From: Hyparrhenia diplandra
Lineage: Eukaryota > Streptophyta > Magnoliopsida > Poales > Poaceae
Assembly: GCA_015847255.1 (NCBI GenBank)
Contig: JADLZK010000281.1
Span: 1 to 64,000 of the forward strand
DNA length: 64,000 bases
Direction: 5' to 3'
The notes under the pieces are model-generated. The model was not told where the DNA came from. It searched no databases and saw only the letters and a list, made by a program, of their open reading frames with translations. Positions 20,206 through 33,539 of the stretch are shown here, piece by piece (position 1 is the stretch's first letter; each line of letters begins with the position of its first letter). A program made the translations under genes and the position numbers.

Positions 20206-23200
20206 CTATTAGTAGTGGTGTTTTAGAAAATCTTTTGGAAATCAATTCAACGGTGAAGCTCAAATAGCAAAGATGTCCCTCATTGAAGAAGTATAGATAG
20301 AGATGTGGAACAGTGGAAAGAAAGGTTGTTGGTTTGTGGCGGAACCAACCTAGTACCGCCAGCAGCTGCCTGGTAGCGACCACCGACGTGCGAGCGTTGC
20401 AAAAGAGATTTATATAGTTAACTTTAATTGAACACGCGACGGCGATGCGAGACGTGTCGGTCGACTCGACGGAGTTGGACTGGATGGTTGTAGCGTGAGG
20501 GGGGCAAGGCAACGGAAGCTATAGCTTCCCGGCATTCAATTGTTGGCGCCAGGAGTCAGGACCGGTGCGTGCATCTGCACCGCATGGCACTGGCACTAGC
20601 ACTGGCACAGGAACAGAATGAGCGAGGGGTCCTGTGGTGGTGGTCGGCGTCGGCGTTCGAGGCGGGCAGGTCTGTTGTCACGGAGAAGGCGTGCCTGCGC
20701 GCGCGCATTCGTTCCCTGCCGCGCTGCACTGCTGCATTCTGTTCCGCCGCGGTGTGGCTGTGCCGTGCAGACGGTGGATCCTCCGCGGTGCAGTGCAGTG
20801 CAGACGACGGTGCATGCAGGTAGAGCACAGCGGCAGCCAACAGCAAGGGGCCAAGTCTGCTGCTTGGCTCTACTAGTACTAGTAGCGATCGAGGAGGAGA
20901 CGGACGGGGAGGCCGGGCAAGGACAAGGACGGGGCCACAGCAAGGGACGGCAGCAGGTAGCGTCGCTTTCGATGGGCAGGACCAAGGACGGCCGGAGCGG
21001 CGTCGCTGTCCGAGTGTCGGGTGCGTGCATGGAGCGTCGGACGGAGACAGAGGACGACGACTCTCTCTCTCACCCGGCGAGGGGGGCGACGACGGCCACA
21101 CCGAGAAGAGGCCGGCCAGAGGAGAGTGCGCGGCGCGCAGCGCAGGAGAGAGGGTCACCGGTGTACTACGTGTTCCACTGCCCTCCCTCTCTCTCTGTGA
21201 GTGCGTGACCGAGTGCGTGGCATGGGGCGACGTGCCGAGTGGGGGGGAGCAGAGGCCATGCACACACACACACCGACAAGTGGCAACCGGATCAATCCAT
21301 CGCGCAGGCCCATTCATGATCCAGCCGTCTTCCAGGGGGACCCACCCGACACCCACCAGCCAGGGCTCCATCGTGTCTAGGGCCCACCAAGGACGGGCAC
21401 GGGTGGCCCTGTAGCCCGCCCAGACCGCCCGAGGCCGCGGGATCCAACAAGATGGACAGACAGGTGACGGACGCAGTGGCCGATCCCGTAATCACAATCA
21501 CTGACGTCTGACAGTTTGGCAATGCAGACGGTGGAATCTTCCTCACCTTGTCATTGCTAATGGATTGTTCATCTGCTCAATGTGCTGCTAATTCACTTAC
21601 TATTTTTTTTAAAACAAACGTTTGTATTCTGTGTGCCTACGACTCCTCTCTCTCAAAAAACAGCCGGCAAATAGGAGGATGGGAGCAAAAAAAACGGCAT
21701 GCATGCAGGCCTGGTTCATGCTACTACTACTGTAGTACTCCAGCAAGAGGTTGGACCTTTGAAAGCGAGACGATAGGTAGGCAGACAGCAAGCTGGCTTG
21801 GCTGTTCCGCCCAGTAGCCCGGACCATCCATCCCGTTCCGCTGCAACAGTGCGTGTGCATGTGACTGACGAGGACGATAACAGCAATCCATGGACGAAAT
21901 GAAAACCAAACCAGCCTCCGTCCACGATTGATGCAGGGATGCAGATGCATCGATGATATATACGCTACCACTACACCTACGTACTCACCGCGCCGCGCTA
22001 CTAATCATGGATTCATTGGGTTCACAATCCCCATGCATGGCTAGAGCCTAGTACTAGCATACCAAACCATACAATAGCAGCATGTCAAATTGTCAGTGCA
22101 ATGCGACTATGCATGGCCCGGGCCCCGGGGCCTATTCAAGGAGAGAGACAGATCTAGAGAGGAGATGCGGGAGGACCATGGCGCCAAATCATGCAGAGGA
22201 GATGCAGGAGAACGGAACGGGTGGCGCCAAATCATGCATGCATGCAGAGGAGAGGAGATATGCCTCCGAATCATTCCCGTAAAATACATGGATGACGATG
22301 CAGACGGAACATCTGCTTCCACCTCCTCCTCTCATCGTTCTGTGATTTGGCGCCTAAAGCCTAATCGATGATAGCCTCTCACTCATTACCCTCGCTCGTC
22401 GTCGCTTCTTGTCACGGCCGCCCTACATCCCGTGAACTAATCAAACAAACGTACCTACCCTGCGCGCGCATCGCCATCACGAGCGACAGCGGCAGCTACG
22501 TACTACTACTAGCAGGCAAATTGAGGCAATTTCAATGGAGGAATAAATAAATGCGTGTTCTTGCAAGTTTTCATCGTACGTCAAGGAGAATGGTCATCTA
22601 TTTTTATTTTTTTTTTAAAAAAGGAGTTTCAATCTTTTAAATCCTATCAGTTGCTATTACAGTTATTACAAATATTAGGTTGAAAAAAGTTTAGCTTTTC
22701 AACTTAGACTTCAAAGCCTACTCCTTCCGTCTCATCATCATAATTTAATGCTAAGACGAACACTTAAATTATGCATATATGTACCTATAGATTCTATCCA
22801 ATTAGGTTTTTTAACCTCAATATATGGTTTTCCTTTTGAACAAACTGTATAAAATCAAATTCATTAGGAAAATAGATTATATTTCAGTACAAATCTTATA
22901 ATTTAAAGTGTACTCCGAAGAAGTGGACCATATATACGATGCTCGTCTCTATCTTTCTCTCGCTCAGCCGAACGAACGACAGGAGTTCAGTTGTCAGTTG
23001 TGATTGTCGCCAAATGCCATAATCTGCACGTGATGGAACAGGGCCCACCAAATCGATTCAAATGAACCGTATACCTACTACTCCAAGCTACTACGTACCA
23101 TACTAGTACGTTTTGGTGGTGGTACGTATATTTTGTACTCAGATGTACGTACGTAGTTTCACAAACAATACACTTTCTCTGCATGTTTCTTCACGATTTA

Positions 23201-23551
23201 TTAATTAGCTGTCGTATAATGTGGTATATATATACTGTACTCGTACGTAGTAAGTAGATGACCCTTTGAACTGAGAACAGATCGAAATACTGTGCTGTGC
23301 ATACTCTGTAAATTTACAGGGTCATCATCGATCCAGATCGAAACAGAGGAGAATAGAATCGTGTCATGTCACCAGAGCACTAGTACTACGCCGACGGCTT
23401 TGGTGGCTCGATCAGTTGCTTTTTTGTTTCATTTGCTTTATCAATTTTATTCGATATGCTATACATGATCCATCAAATAAAAGCATACTTATGCAATGCT
23501 CCTAGTAGACTAGCTAGTCTAGTCCAAACTCCAAAATTAAGGAGCTAGAGG
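20206..23551. other. Intergenic spacer with a GC-rich island at 20.55-21.45 kb
   Basis: 20550-21450 is strongly GC-rich with overlapping open frames on both strands, none resembling a known protein, and looks more like a CpG-rich regulatory region than coding. 22180-22255 repeats GGCGCCAAATCATGC..AGAGGAG twice. 22715-22920 looks like a decayed Stowaway MITE (TACTCCTTCCGTCTC at its left end). The rest shows nothing I can name. Confidence 0.4.
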
Positions 23552-24281
23552 ACCAAGCTAGTGTACGATTAGCATCCGATCCTTTACTCACATTGTTCAA
23601 ACTGTCTGACGAGGAGCCACGCCAAAGGCACGCCCTCATCTTTGTTCCTAACCTAATGCATAGTCAAGCAAAGTCAAGCTTACAATATAGTACTAGTACT
23701 AGTGCATAGGATTAAGTAATAATAATATACTAAGGCATGCATTCTCGTCTTTGTAGAAGGATATATCATTCCTGCTTTTGATCACTATGATCACAACCAC
23801 TCTATCTAGTCTATGTTTCAGACGACATCAGTGTAATGTGATTACTACCCTGCCCTGCCTTGATTTGATCCCCATCCCAACTCCCAAGGACTCCAAGCTA
23901 GCTAGTTTTACGATCTTAGTATAGTATCTGATCCTTTACTCATAGTTGAAACTGTCTGATGAGGAGGCAGCTACGGGGACACGAAAGGCACGCACTCAGC
24001 CCTCTCTTTGTTCTTTCGATGTTCACACAATGCATGCAGTGCCGGTGTCCTATGCATGGTCAAGCAAAAGCTGACAATGTATGCTAGTATATAACGGATT
24101 AAGTATATAATAATCATAATCATAAACTAAGGCCCTCTCGTTCTCGTCTTTGTAGAAGGATCCTGCTTTTGATCACTATAATCACAGCCACTCTACTCTT
24201 CGTTTCAGACCGAATCAGTGTAATGTGATTACTACTACCTTGCCTTGATTTGATCGATCCCCATCCCAACTCCCAAAGGAG
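23552..24281. repeat. Tandem duplication of a non-coding block
   Basis: Copy one is 23552-23892 and copy two 23893-24281, head to tail. Shared landmarks in order: CCAAGCTAG, GATCCTTTACTCA, AAACTGTCTGA(C/T)GAGGAG, AAAGGCACGC, GTCAAGCAAA, TCTCGTCTTTGTAGAAGGAT, CTGCTTTTGATCACTAT, ATCAGTGTAATGTGATTACTA and CCCATCCCAACTCCCAA. A partial third copy is at 25262-25380. Similarity is moderate, so the duplication is not recent. Confidence 0.85.
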
Positions 24282-26991
24282 TAAGGACACACTTTCTTTG
24301 TTTTTTTTAATCAGTACTAGCGGTCTTTACTTTATTTATTTTTCCTGAAATGGAGATCCATTATACTATGTATTTTTTGTGAAGAAATTATAGTCTTTTG
24401 TGAACAAAAGCTTCAATTAAGAAATGCATGGAAGCGATTTGATCTCTCTGGTGACGCGGAAGGTTATCTTGTTCCATATTTTTTTTGTCAACGAGTATTG
24501 TTATTTGTTCCTATTTTATCTGACTATGTAGTCATTTAGTACTAGCAGTTGTGTTCTGTGGCAACAAGTGTGCAACAGAAAATTAAGAACATATATGATG
24601 TATAAAGGATCATCTAAACATGAAGATCACTACGACTTGGGGGGTCAAATAAATCTCATTGTATCATTGCTTTATCACTTTTTATTATTCTTTTTTTAGA
24701 ATCACTTTATATTATACTATTCTATATCCGATCCTTCGTCAGACCGAATAAGTAAGAATACATAATGACCTATATCATTTCCCTGCGGTGTGAAGTACGT
24801 ACCAACAAGGGTAGGGTGTGAACTGAAGTTGGAACAGAGGAGAGAGAACAGAATCGATCGATCATCATCTCATCATGGCACTAGCTTAGGTAGCTACACT
24901 TGGGGGTGGGTTAATGGCATGCATCGTATCATCACTTTATCACTTTAGTTCTTGGTCCTTGAAGGCAAACTCTAGTTGAGATCCTTTAATTCGAGAAAAA
25001 AGATCCTTTAATTCGGTTGGTGAATCATGCATGTACATGTACAGGAGTACGTACTGGTACAACTGACGCCTGCTGATGCTGACGGGGATAAACAAGAAAG
25101 GTACCCTAGCTCTGTGTTGAGTGTTTCACTTAGCTGTATGTGGTGGAGACAGGCCAGTGTGCTATATACTGTGCTACTAGTATATACTAGTAGGTAATAC
25201 AGTAAGTAAATTGCATGCATCAAGCTCAAGGGAACAATTAGGCTGAGAATAATATTGTATAGTGGTCGCCGTCTTCCGAGATGGATCCTGCTGCTTTTGA
25301 TCACTATAATCAGAGGACGAGAGATCAATGTAGATTTCCCTGCCTTGACTCGATGCCCATCCCAAGCTTGCCACGACGTACTTTGAAGTTAATTACCACC
25401 GGTGTTAATTAGTGGCATGGATGGGTCAAAATGTATGTTAGTTTTTGGCTCCTCGGCGAGATCACAAAAAAGAAGAGATCGTCAGATCGAGATATCTAGC
25501 TATGGCCATGGGTAATTGGAGAATAAAAGGCGCATGATATGGGCTGGCGATCTGCCGGCACCCATGATGTGGCACGCACCGCAACCAAATCTGCCAAAAC
25601 CCGAAGGTACGGGGATCGAATGAATGAATGAATACAGGCAGGCAGCATCAGCGTGAGTGGCAGTGTGCAGACGATGTGGCATGACCATGAAAGGCGAGGC
25701 GATGGAGGCCTCGAGAGGTAGAGAACGAAGCCCGAGAAAGTGGCAGCACTGTATGTAGGAGTGTGTGCTGGTAAAATAAGCCAGCCTTCTCTTTTCCCAA
25801 TGGTAAGGAAAGGAATGCAAGCATGGCTAGTAGCTGCTGCTGCTGATGAACAGAAGAAAACAGAAGAGAAGAGAGGAGAGGTGGTGGTATCATGCTAGTG
25901 GTAGGTCATATGGAGATTGAGAAGAGGAGAGATTGAGAGAAGTTGCCTGCAGTGGTGCATGCAATACAGCTGCTGTTACGGCTTGATTCAGAGGAAACAG
26001 AGGAAGGAGGTGGTTCAGTGGGGGTGGCAATGGCATGCACGCATGCATGGCTTGCAGTTGGCAAGTGCTGAGACCGAGAGATTCTCCGCGGAAGAGACAA
26101 GCGCGGTGTTCTGGCATGGCAGCGCGTGCCCATGCCCATGGTCCATCGTCGTCCATGGGGACACGGGACACTGCCACTGCCACTGTGACGCAGGGAGAGG
26201 AGGAGAGGGGCCTCGGACCAACGTCCAATGCGGTGCAAAACTGCAAAGAAAGACGGTGAGTGCATGCAGATTTCGGCGCGCGCGTGGTCTCTGGCCCTGT
26301 GGCCGCTTCTCCTTGCTTCCATCCTTGCAGGCCTTGGTGCACGCTGTCGGTCGGGTCGGGGTGCATCGCAGGACGGGGGCCGGCCGGGGCTCCCTAATCC
26401 CCCCACCAGCTCAGGCTCAGCTCGCCGACGGCGACTCATCCGGCGAGCCGGAGCTGGATGCCCTTGTACCTACGTCACCTTGCTGTCCCCCCGTTCCTGA
26501 CGACGGCTTTGGCGTTTGTTTGCTTCTTCTCCTGGGCTTGCGCTGCGGCTCCCCACCTCCCGGCTTCGCCGGCCCGTTCTCTGGAGACCATCCCGGCCGG
26601 ACATGCTCTCACTCGCGTCCGACCGCAAGCAAAGGAAATTAGGGGCAAACGCCAAAGCGAAAACAACCAACAATTGACTGACGCGACCAAATATTCCCTA
26701 CAGTCTGCACGCCACTCCACCTGAAGTGAACCTGAATGGATGTCTGCACCAATGTGTAACGTAATGTAGTGCCTGCATTGCGGTTGCAGCTAAGCATGGA
26801 TGCATCAGCATGGCACTGGGGTGATTTTCTTTTCTTTCTTTCAATTCAACTCGATGTGGTTTGGAAGGTAGCACCCGGCGGTTGTCAAGCGGAGGGAGAT
26901 TCCGCTCCCGTGCCAACTTCAGTCCAGTCCACGGATCTCATCTCTCTCTCGTAATCAGAGAATAAACTGTATCTACGATTACTAGCTATAG
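24282..26991. other. Intergenic spacer
   Basis: 25262-25380 is a partial third copy of the 23.5-24.3 kb repeat (GGATCCTGCTGCTTTTGATCACTATAATCA region). 25900-26650 is GC-rich with a long chance frame (25917-26642) that has no recognisable domain, biased composition and no plausible start context. Nothing else identified. Confidence 0.4.
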
Positions 26992-27467
26992 TTTTTTTTT
27001 TCGCGACCCGCCATTCACCCGTTTTTTTCATTAAGAGGAAGGAAAACCAAATCCAAATACAAAGACTAAATCGTGATGCCGAGAGTGGACATCACTTCCA
27101 GCCCCCAAAGAATAAAAACCGAAGAAAGTCCTAAACCATGGATCCAAAATAACGATTACATGGATAACCAATTCGCGACCTCGACCTCTCACACTCGGGC
27201 GTCGTCCGCCGGCTCGGAGAAGGTCTCCGCTTCTTCCCACGGAAAAAGAACACCTCCATCGCCTCCCCGTTGACGCCGGGCGGGTCCAAGGCGCGAAGTT
27301 CGTCAAAGGAGACCTCCCCCGTGCTTCCGCCCGACGTGGATCCCCATCTTCTTCAAGAGCACCTTCCTCGCCTGAGCCTCTGGCCTCTTCTCCCTGTACG
27401 CACTCTTCGCCGCAAGCCGCGCACTGCGCTTGGGAATAAGTTCATCATCGGTCAGCTCCCTCCGAGG
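26992..27467 (-). mobile_element. 5'-truncated LINE with 17-bp target duplication
   Basis: The insertion starts with a T run (A-tail of a minus-strand retroposon, 26992-27000) and is flanked by the identical 17-mer ACGATTACTAGCTATAG at 26975-26991 and 27468-27484. The minus strand reads ELIPKRSARLAAKSAYREK, the arginine/alanine-rich tail common in LINE 3' ends of grasses, then a stop and a short 3' UTR. Confidence 0.85.
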
Positions 27468-27857
27468 ACGATTACTAGCTATAGTAGGAGTAGGATTTAC
27501 TTGACGTGGGTTGCTTTAGCCTCGTAATCAGCTACTACTACTATTCTACTCGTGCACTAGTTGTAGGGCGTATCAGTTTATTCGCTTTACAGCTTTAGCG
27601 CCTGAATTCTGAGGTGTACGAGTACCGTGTACTGTGAGAACCTTTACGCACACTGAATCCAACAGGGCGGGCGCGCGCGCTCTTCTTCTCAACAGGTAGT
27701 GATCGAGGGCATGTTTTGGATTGCTTGCTAGTACTATCAATTATCACTTCAACTAGTCACCTCAATTTTTTGCGACAAGCTCTATACAGTACTTGTTTTT
27801 TATGGTAACGTAGGGCTAGAGGGTTTTATTATAACACCTTTCCTTTCCTATACAACA

Positions 27858-27889
27858 GGCGCCTAAAATCCCATATGATTTCAGGCGCC
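27858..27889. repeat. Short perfect-looking hairpin
   Basis: GGCGCCTAAAATC, a six-base loop CCATAT, and GATTTCAGGCGCC form a 13-bp stem with one mismatch. Probably part of a MITE end rather than a regulatory RNA. Confidence 0.7.
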
Positions 27890-29927
27890 GCGACCCACAA
27901 GCCCCGTGGCTTTGCTCCACGCGACGCCGCATGTGCCGGCCAGACCTTCCAGGGGCGGCAATGGCGGCGCCGGCGAGCATCTCCTTCTCCTCCTCTCCGT
28001 CCTCTCCACTCCCCTCTCGTGAGTTGTCCTTCCTATAGGAAGATCCGTGAGTTGTCCTTCTTTGTGGGGGAAGAGGGGTGGCCGCCACGGGCGCTAGGGT
28101 TCGGGCCGGAGCTCGCTAGGGCCCCGGCCCTACCGGGAGCTCTCGGGCGATCCCTACCGCCCGCGGTGGGGTGGTGGCCGATGGCGGGGGGCGCGCGAAA
28201 ATGAGAGGGCGGCGAGAGGGAAGAAGATGAACAGCGACCAACGAGAGAGGAAGAAGATTCCGCATATGTGTAATGCGAGATTCGTCGCTTGAAATCCCGC
28301 ATTTTTTCAGAGGTCAAAGATATATAGCAACTCTCTTATATATATTATAATATCTAGGATGTGGATTTGTCCCAAACGTACGTGTCACGAAATCAAGAGA
28401 TCCCAGCCATATGTGGCTGCCTCTTGTACATGTGACCTTGACTTTCCGAAAGCCATCGATTCTCTGCTCTGCCGGCCGCGGCTGCCTATACCTTATCCTG
28501 GAATCGAAAATTATTTATTTTATATTCCTATATATTCCCGGCGCGGATCGTACTCCAGTAGTCTTGAGAATGTGTTCGGTTATCCTAAACAAAAACAAAA
28601 AGAAAAGAAAAGGATATTACTGCGACTTCAAGGTGATAGATTCTTTTTTTTTTTTACAGCGCGCGTGTCAGCAGTGACAACGCCATGCACTCCCACATGT
28701 ATCACAAGCAAACACGTACTCGTATGGCAGCAGGCAGGCCGCAGCACACACACAAGCTGGTACACTAGCAGCAGTGTGTGCTCTTTTTCCTCAAAGTAGC
28801 CAACTTTCCCTCATCCAGACCAAAGATGCCACCGGCCGCAGCGCAGTGCAGCTTTTTTACCACCCCTATTTTCAACTCAAAGGCAGCACCAGATGCCTTA
28901 TGCTTAAACAATGCATCCACACAGATGTACTACGCCGTTACATTGCAATTTGCATTGCTCATTTGCTTGGTTTTTGTTGATTTTCTTTTTGGATTTTGGA
29001 GGAGGATGCTTTATTATTTTTTCTTGAGTTGTGGAGAAGGATGCTTTTTGGTCAATCAAATTAATCAAACCAATAATATGGAACACTAATCCTTCAAAAA
29101 TGGAGGCCCTACTCAATTCCTCATGGGCTCACATGTAAGCCCATCTATGAGGGAACGAAGCTTCTTAATGGGCCAGACCCGCTAGGCTCCTCGTTAGAGG
29201 ATAGGATAGACAGACATATGGGCCGCTTACTTTGAAAAAAAGAGAGTCCAGTCCATTCTCATGCTTGTCCTTACTTGTTAGCGTGGACCGCACGTTACGG
29301 GAGATTAGCCACATTGTCCAACACGTCATGGGTCAAAAAAAACAAACGACCGACCAGTCAGTCACGCTTGCTTGACCGACTTAGACTTGAAAGGGAAATG
29401 AGTCAAAACAAGAAACAAACGACTTGACATACATTTTTTTTTATGCCACTTCCTTCCTGCTAGAAAATGGCGTTTTAAGATTCTCACAAAACACTATTCA
29501 ATTAGCCAAAATCGATCAGCGGGCTTATTGGCTAACCGAACGAGATCATAGTAGCTCTTATATATCGATAATGGATTACCTTCTCAGGCATGAGGTTTTG
29601 GTCTATATGTCTCCATCCATTCCCTTTAATAGTGGATTATATTCCTTAATTATTATAGATTGTCTTTAAAAAGCCATGCTTGATGTCCTAATTAAGGAAA
29701 ATGATCGAGGTTGCGGTGAAAAAATTTAGAATGAGATGTAGATCCTAGAATATAACTGTATATGCAAAACCTTTTGCGCCCCTTTGTAACGTCGAATTTT
29801 CACATGATTCATAAAATGCTCCCGCGTTCTAAAGGGACCTTAGCTAATTGAAAATAAAATTTATTCAATAAATTGAAATCGTAAAGGCCGGGCGGATCGG
29901 AGAGGAGCGGTACGTAGTGTGTACCTG

Positions 29928-30075
29928 CAGGCAGTATCTCCGACTTCATCCCGATCGAGATCGCGCCCTTATCCCGCCCGCCCGGCTGCCGCCTATACGT
30001 TGAGTTCGCCGCGCCGCCGGTCGACGATGATCCGGCCGCCAGCTGCTGCCCAACCCCAACGAGACTAGACACAGA
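29928..30075 (-). pseudogene. Coding-like fragment of unknown origin
   Basis: On the minus strand an open stretch reads VGVGQQLAAGSSSTGGAANS and then GRDKGAISIGMKSEILPAG, ending at a consensus-like donor (CTGCAG|GTACAC at about 29926). Neighbouring sequence 30130-30250 is also GC-rich. It may be an exon fragment carried by a transposon; no family recognised. Confidence 0.25.
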
Positions 30076-30585
30076 GCTTTCATCAATCAATCAGTATATA
30101 TAATTATTCATATATAAAGTGATTGGATCATTGGATGTCATACCACTGACAAGGAACCTGGACGGCGACGCCGCAGTACGGCGCGGCGCAAGAGGCCGGC
30201 TGCCGTGCCGCCGGTGGTAGATCGTCGGAGTGTAGCTAGCTAGGACGACCGAGCCGCGTCACGGCGACACCCTATCCTCGTGATATTCATCTCTACAAAG
30301 TGCAAGCTCTTCTGCCTCTGCCCTCTGGTATAATAAGCTGCTAGTTGCCGCGTGCTTGCATGTCGCGGCGCGACTCGCGTAAGCACCGGCGGTTTATGTG
30401 CCGAGCGCCTGCAGTGTAACTGTAAGCAGGGGAGTGTGGCGTTGTGTGCTACAGCAAGCTAACCAGGCACACGGGAACTGCGTTCTCGCGGTCCGGCCCG
30501 GCCCGGCGGTCCTTTTCATTGTCGTTATCGTCCCCCTCCCTATAGCTGGTTTTGTTTCACTGACGACGACGACTATTGTGGCTAT

Positions 30586-30733
30586 GGCTACACCTGCTAC
30601 TCCGTATTTCTCAAAATAATTAAATAAAAACTACTACGTACGTATATGTTACAGTTCGGCTACACCTGCTACTCCGTATTTCTCAAAATAAATAAATAAA
30701 TAAAAACTACTCCGTACGTATACGTTACAGTTC
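30586..30733. repeat. Two-copy tandem repeat, about 74 bp unit
   Basis: Copies 30586-30657 and 30658-30733 both start GGCTACACCTGCTACTCCG and end GTTACAGTTC, with small differences in the AAATAAAT run. Recent duplication. Confidence 0.9.
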
Positions 30734-33539
30734 CAACTTCCAACATGGAATTGGAAGGATTTGACTACATGCAGTGCAGGCGTTGCAGCTTTGGATTCAG
30801 GACCAAGAAAGCTCTCTGCGAAACAACGATATGGCGCGGCTCTTCTCTCCTCCCAGTCACCGTGGATTTGTCTGGTTGTCCTAAAAACTGGCACTGTTCT
30901 GAACTTTAGCATTTTTCATTTTTGTTTGTGGTAAATATTATCCTACCATAGGTAACTAGGCTAAAAAGATTCGATGCCGGAGAGTACATCTAAACTGTGC
31001 AATTAGTTATTTTGTTTATCTATATTTCATACTCAATGCATGCGTCTTTTGGTACATATAATGATTTGATGTAACGGGAATTTTGGAATTTCAAGGCAAA
31101 TTAATTCGGGTGATCTAAACACACCCACATGTGTTGAATAAGGAAACGCCAATTAGTCGGTCACAGTGACTGACAGATGGTTAAACTGACCGACCATTTG
31201 TTTGTCATTTGCATCCTCCGCCGCCAGGGGGGCATATGTACTGTTTTTGTTCTTGCTTCAGCTTATTCTTTGCTTATAGAATATTGTTAAATCAGCCGAC
31301 ATTAGCCCGCCGCAAGTACAGTGGTCACGGCTGGGTTGATCAAATGAAGAGAGATATGCTAAAAATTTCATAAACATCAGTCGCAGCCGGAGTCGGAGAT
31401 GCGTAATTTGGAGAACAGATCTCTATGACATGCGTGAATTCACGATGCTTGTCCAGGATCTCTACGTTCAGGTGCGGCAATCCGACGTTGATGCCCTCGT
31501 CCCCGCCACCACCGCCGGTGCATGTTAGCTTGTCTCCTTTTTGATGTTTTCACCTTTCATTACTTCTCAACGGTCCAAAACTAACAATGCAACTCCTATT
31601 TATATTATCGAGGTGCCGGGCCACAAAGACAAGCACAAGCTACCGGTCATTTGCGATTGCCGACATCGGCAGCGGAAACGTCAGCGTAATTGTATATGAC
31701 GGTATGTATGAAGCACTATGTGTCAAATTTCACAATGTACTTACACACTATTGTTGCGCCGGCGGCGGAGGGAAGGGGGGCAACCCCCCCACACACACAC
31801 ACACCCCACCCCCAAAAAAAAATGATTTGAAAAGTTTAGGCTTCTTTTTTATCCTCTAAATTTGCTCAAACCACTCACGTTATTGTTGATTCGCTCGGAG
31901 GCATACAAAAGTGGCAGAGCATTGCGTGGGAGGATATCCGGCCAGAAAATATATATATAAACAAATCAACTTAGGCTCACTTTCGGTCCATCCGAGTTGG
32001 TTGGTTGTGGCTCGCTTTGCATCCTCCCGTAACTAATAAAATCTCGCTTCCGCCTCACTATCCATCATCCATGGACCATGGCTGCTGGCCGACAACCATG
32101 AGGGTATTTTGGTAATTTTCCATCTTGATTACGGTACCGAATCCTAAATATGTAACTATTTGTGGGATGGAGTACTGTTCTGGTTGTTCTTCACCCTTGC
32201 CCTATTGTACATTAGACCCATAGCTAGGCACACCAGTTGGCACCATGTTTTGCATCGGGCCAAAATGCAAATGATAACTTAGTGAAGATGAGGCCGACGC
32301 CGCCACCAAACTGCACGGACCCCGCCTCCGACCGTTGTGCCGAGTGTTCCCGGAGTGGATAGGCGTGGCCGATGGGGCTAGGAAGGCGATGAGCGCCACC
32401 GGAGCGGCGGCCGGCACGACAGAGCATGGATCGCCTCCGGCGGCAAAGGTGGCACGAACGAATGACCTCGGAGCGGGCGGCACAAAGACGGCGGCGGGCG
32501 ACCTTCGGCGGGAGGCTCTCGCCGTCGCACACAAATGTCGACCGCCGCCTCCAACCCGCGGCGTGTTAAATAAATTTTTAACCCCCATGCTATGATTGGG
32601 TTCAAAATGTTGTTGTTGCTTGTTCATTCACTATTCAGGAGGAGGGAAAGAAAAAAAGCCTTAAATATTCGTTGACATATGCATCGTGCATCTTCTTCCA
32701 TCGTCGTCACCTTGTTTGGCTTTGGGTGGTGGATTTCATCAGCCGGTTCAAAATTTCGGTCCAATCGGATTTTGGGTTACAAATAATGGTGTTTAGACGT
32801 ACATGTTGGATAGGATTTGTCCAATTAGTGTCGTATACAAAGTACAAATGTTACCATCTATCATAGTGGAAACCACCTACCTATGATGAGCTCCATAATA
32901 TCAATTTATTTACCATTTTCTTGAACCGAAATTTGGGAGAAGTGAATTTCCAAATTCATACATTTTCATTTTCTATTAGGAAGGCTATGTCATCTACAAC
33001 CCGGCGTACGTATTTCGGATGCTTGAAGGCTCCCCTCACCCACAATGATTTATAGAAATTGTTCTTTCTCGACTGATCGGCCATGGTATCATAACGTTGC
33101 ATCTTTTTTCGGTCAAACCCTGATTTCATCTTGCTCTCTCACGGTCCATCGACTTTGACTCTTTTTGCTAACTTTTAACCGTGATCGGTAATAAAAACAT
33201 GTAAACCAAAAAAAAAATGTAAACCAAAATTTAAAACCCTGCTAGCCAGCACACCAACTACCTGCCAGCATTACAAACTGGGGCCCAAAAGTATTACACT
33301 CGTCTTTTCAATTTGGCCAGCCCAGCCCAGACCAGCCCATGTACCACCCACAGAAACAGAAGTTCGTTTACGGATGGGCCCAATGACGTGGCTCGGTGGC
33401 GTGCGTGGCAAACCGGTGGTGGAGTGGAAGTGGAACCGCTCGCTCCTCCTACTCCTCCGCCGCCTCCTTTTCCTCTCCGTGAACGCACACAACACAAGCG
33501 ACGCCGGCCCGGACGTAAGGTAATTAATTAATTAATTAA

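Larger units (their letters stand above)
27468..33539. other. Long spacer with minor repeats and coding-like scraps
   Basis: Contains the hairpin at 27858-27889, a GC-rich stretch 27890-28200, the tandem repeat 30586-30733, a truncated MITE copy about 30915-31130 of the 8268 family, and coding-like scraps near 29930-30075 (minus), 31400-31530 (plus) and 32290-32570. None can be assigned to a protein family. (TTAA)n runs at 33521-33541, just before the BOI-type gene. Confidence 0.4.

Noticed and set aside
20556..21371. 271-codon minus-strand frame in the GC-rich island
   Set aside because: Overlaps several equally long frames, no domain, composition follows GC content.
22185..22260. Possible miR528-like precursor (ATGCAGAGGAG twice)
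   Set aside because: Only the last 11-12 bases match and no facing arm forms a stem; it is a short tandem repeat.
25917..26642. 241-codon plus-strand frame
   Set aside because: Low-complexity, cysteine/arginine-rich by composition, no homologous motif or start context.
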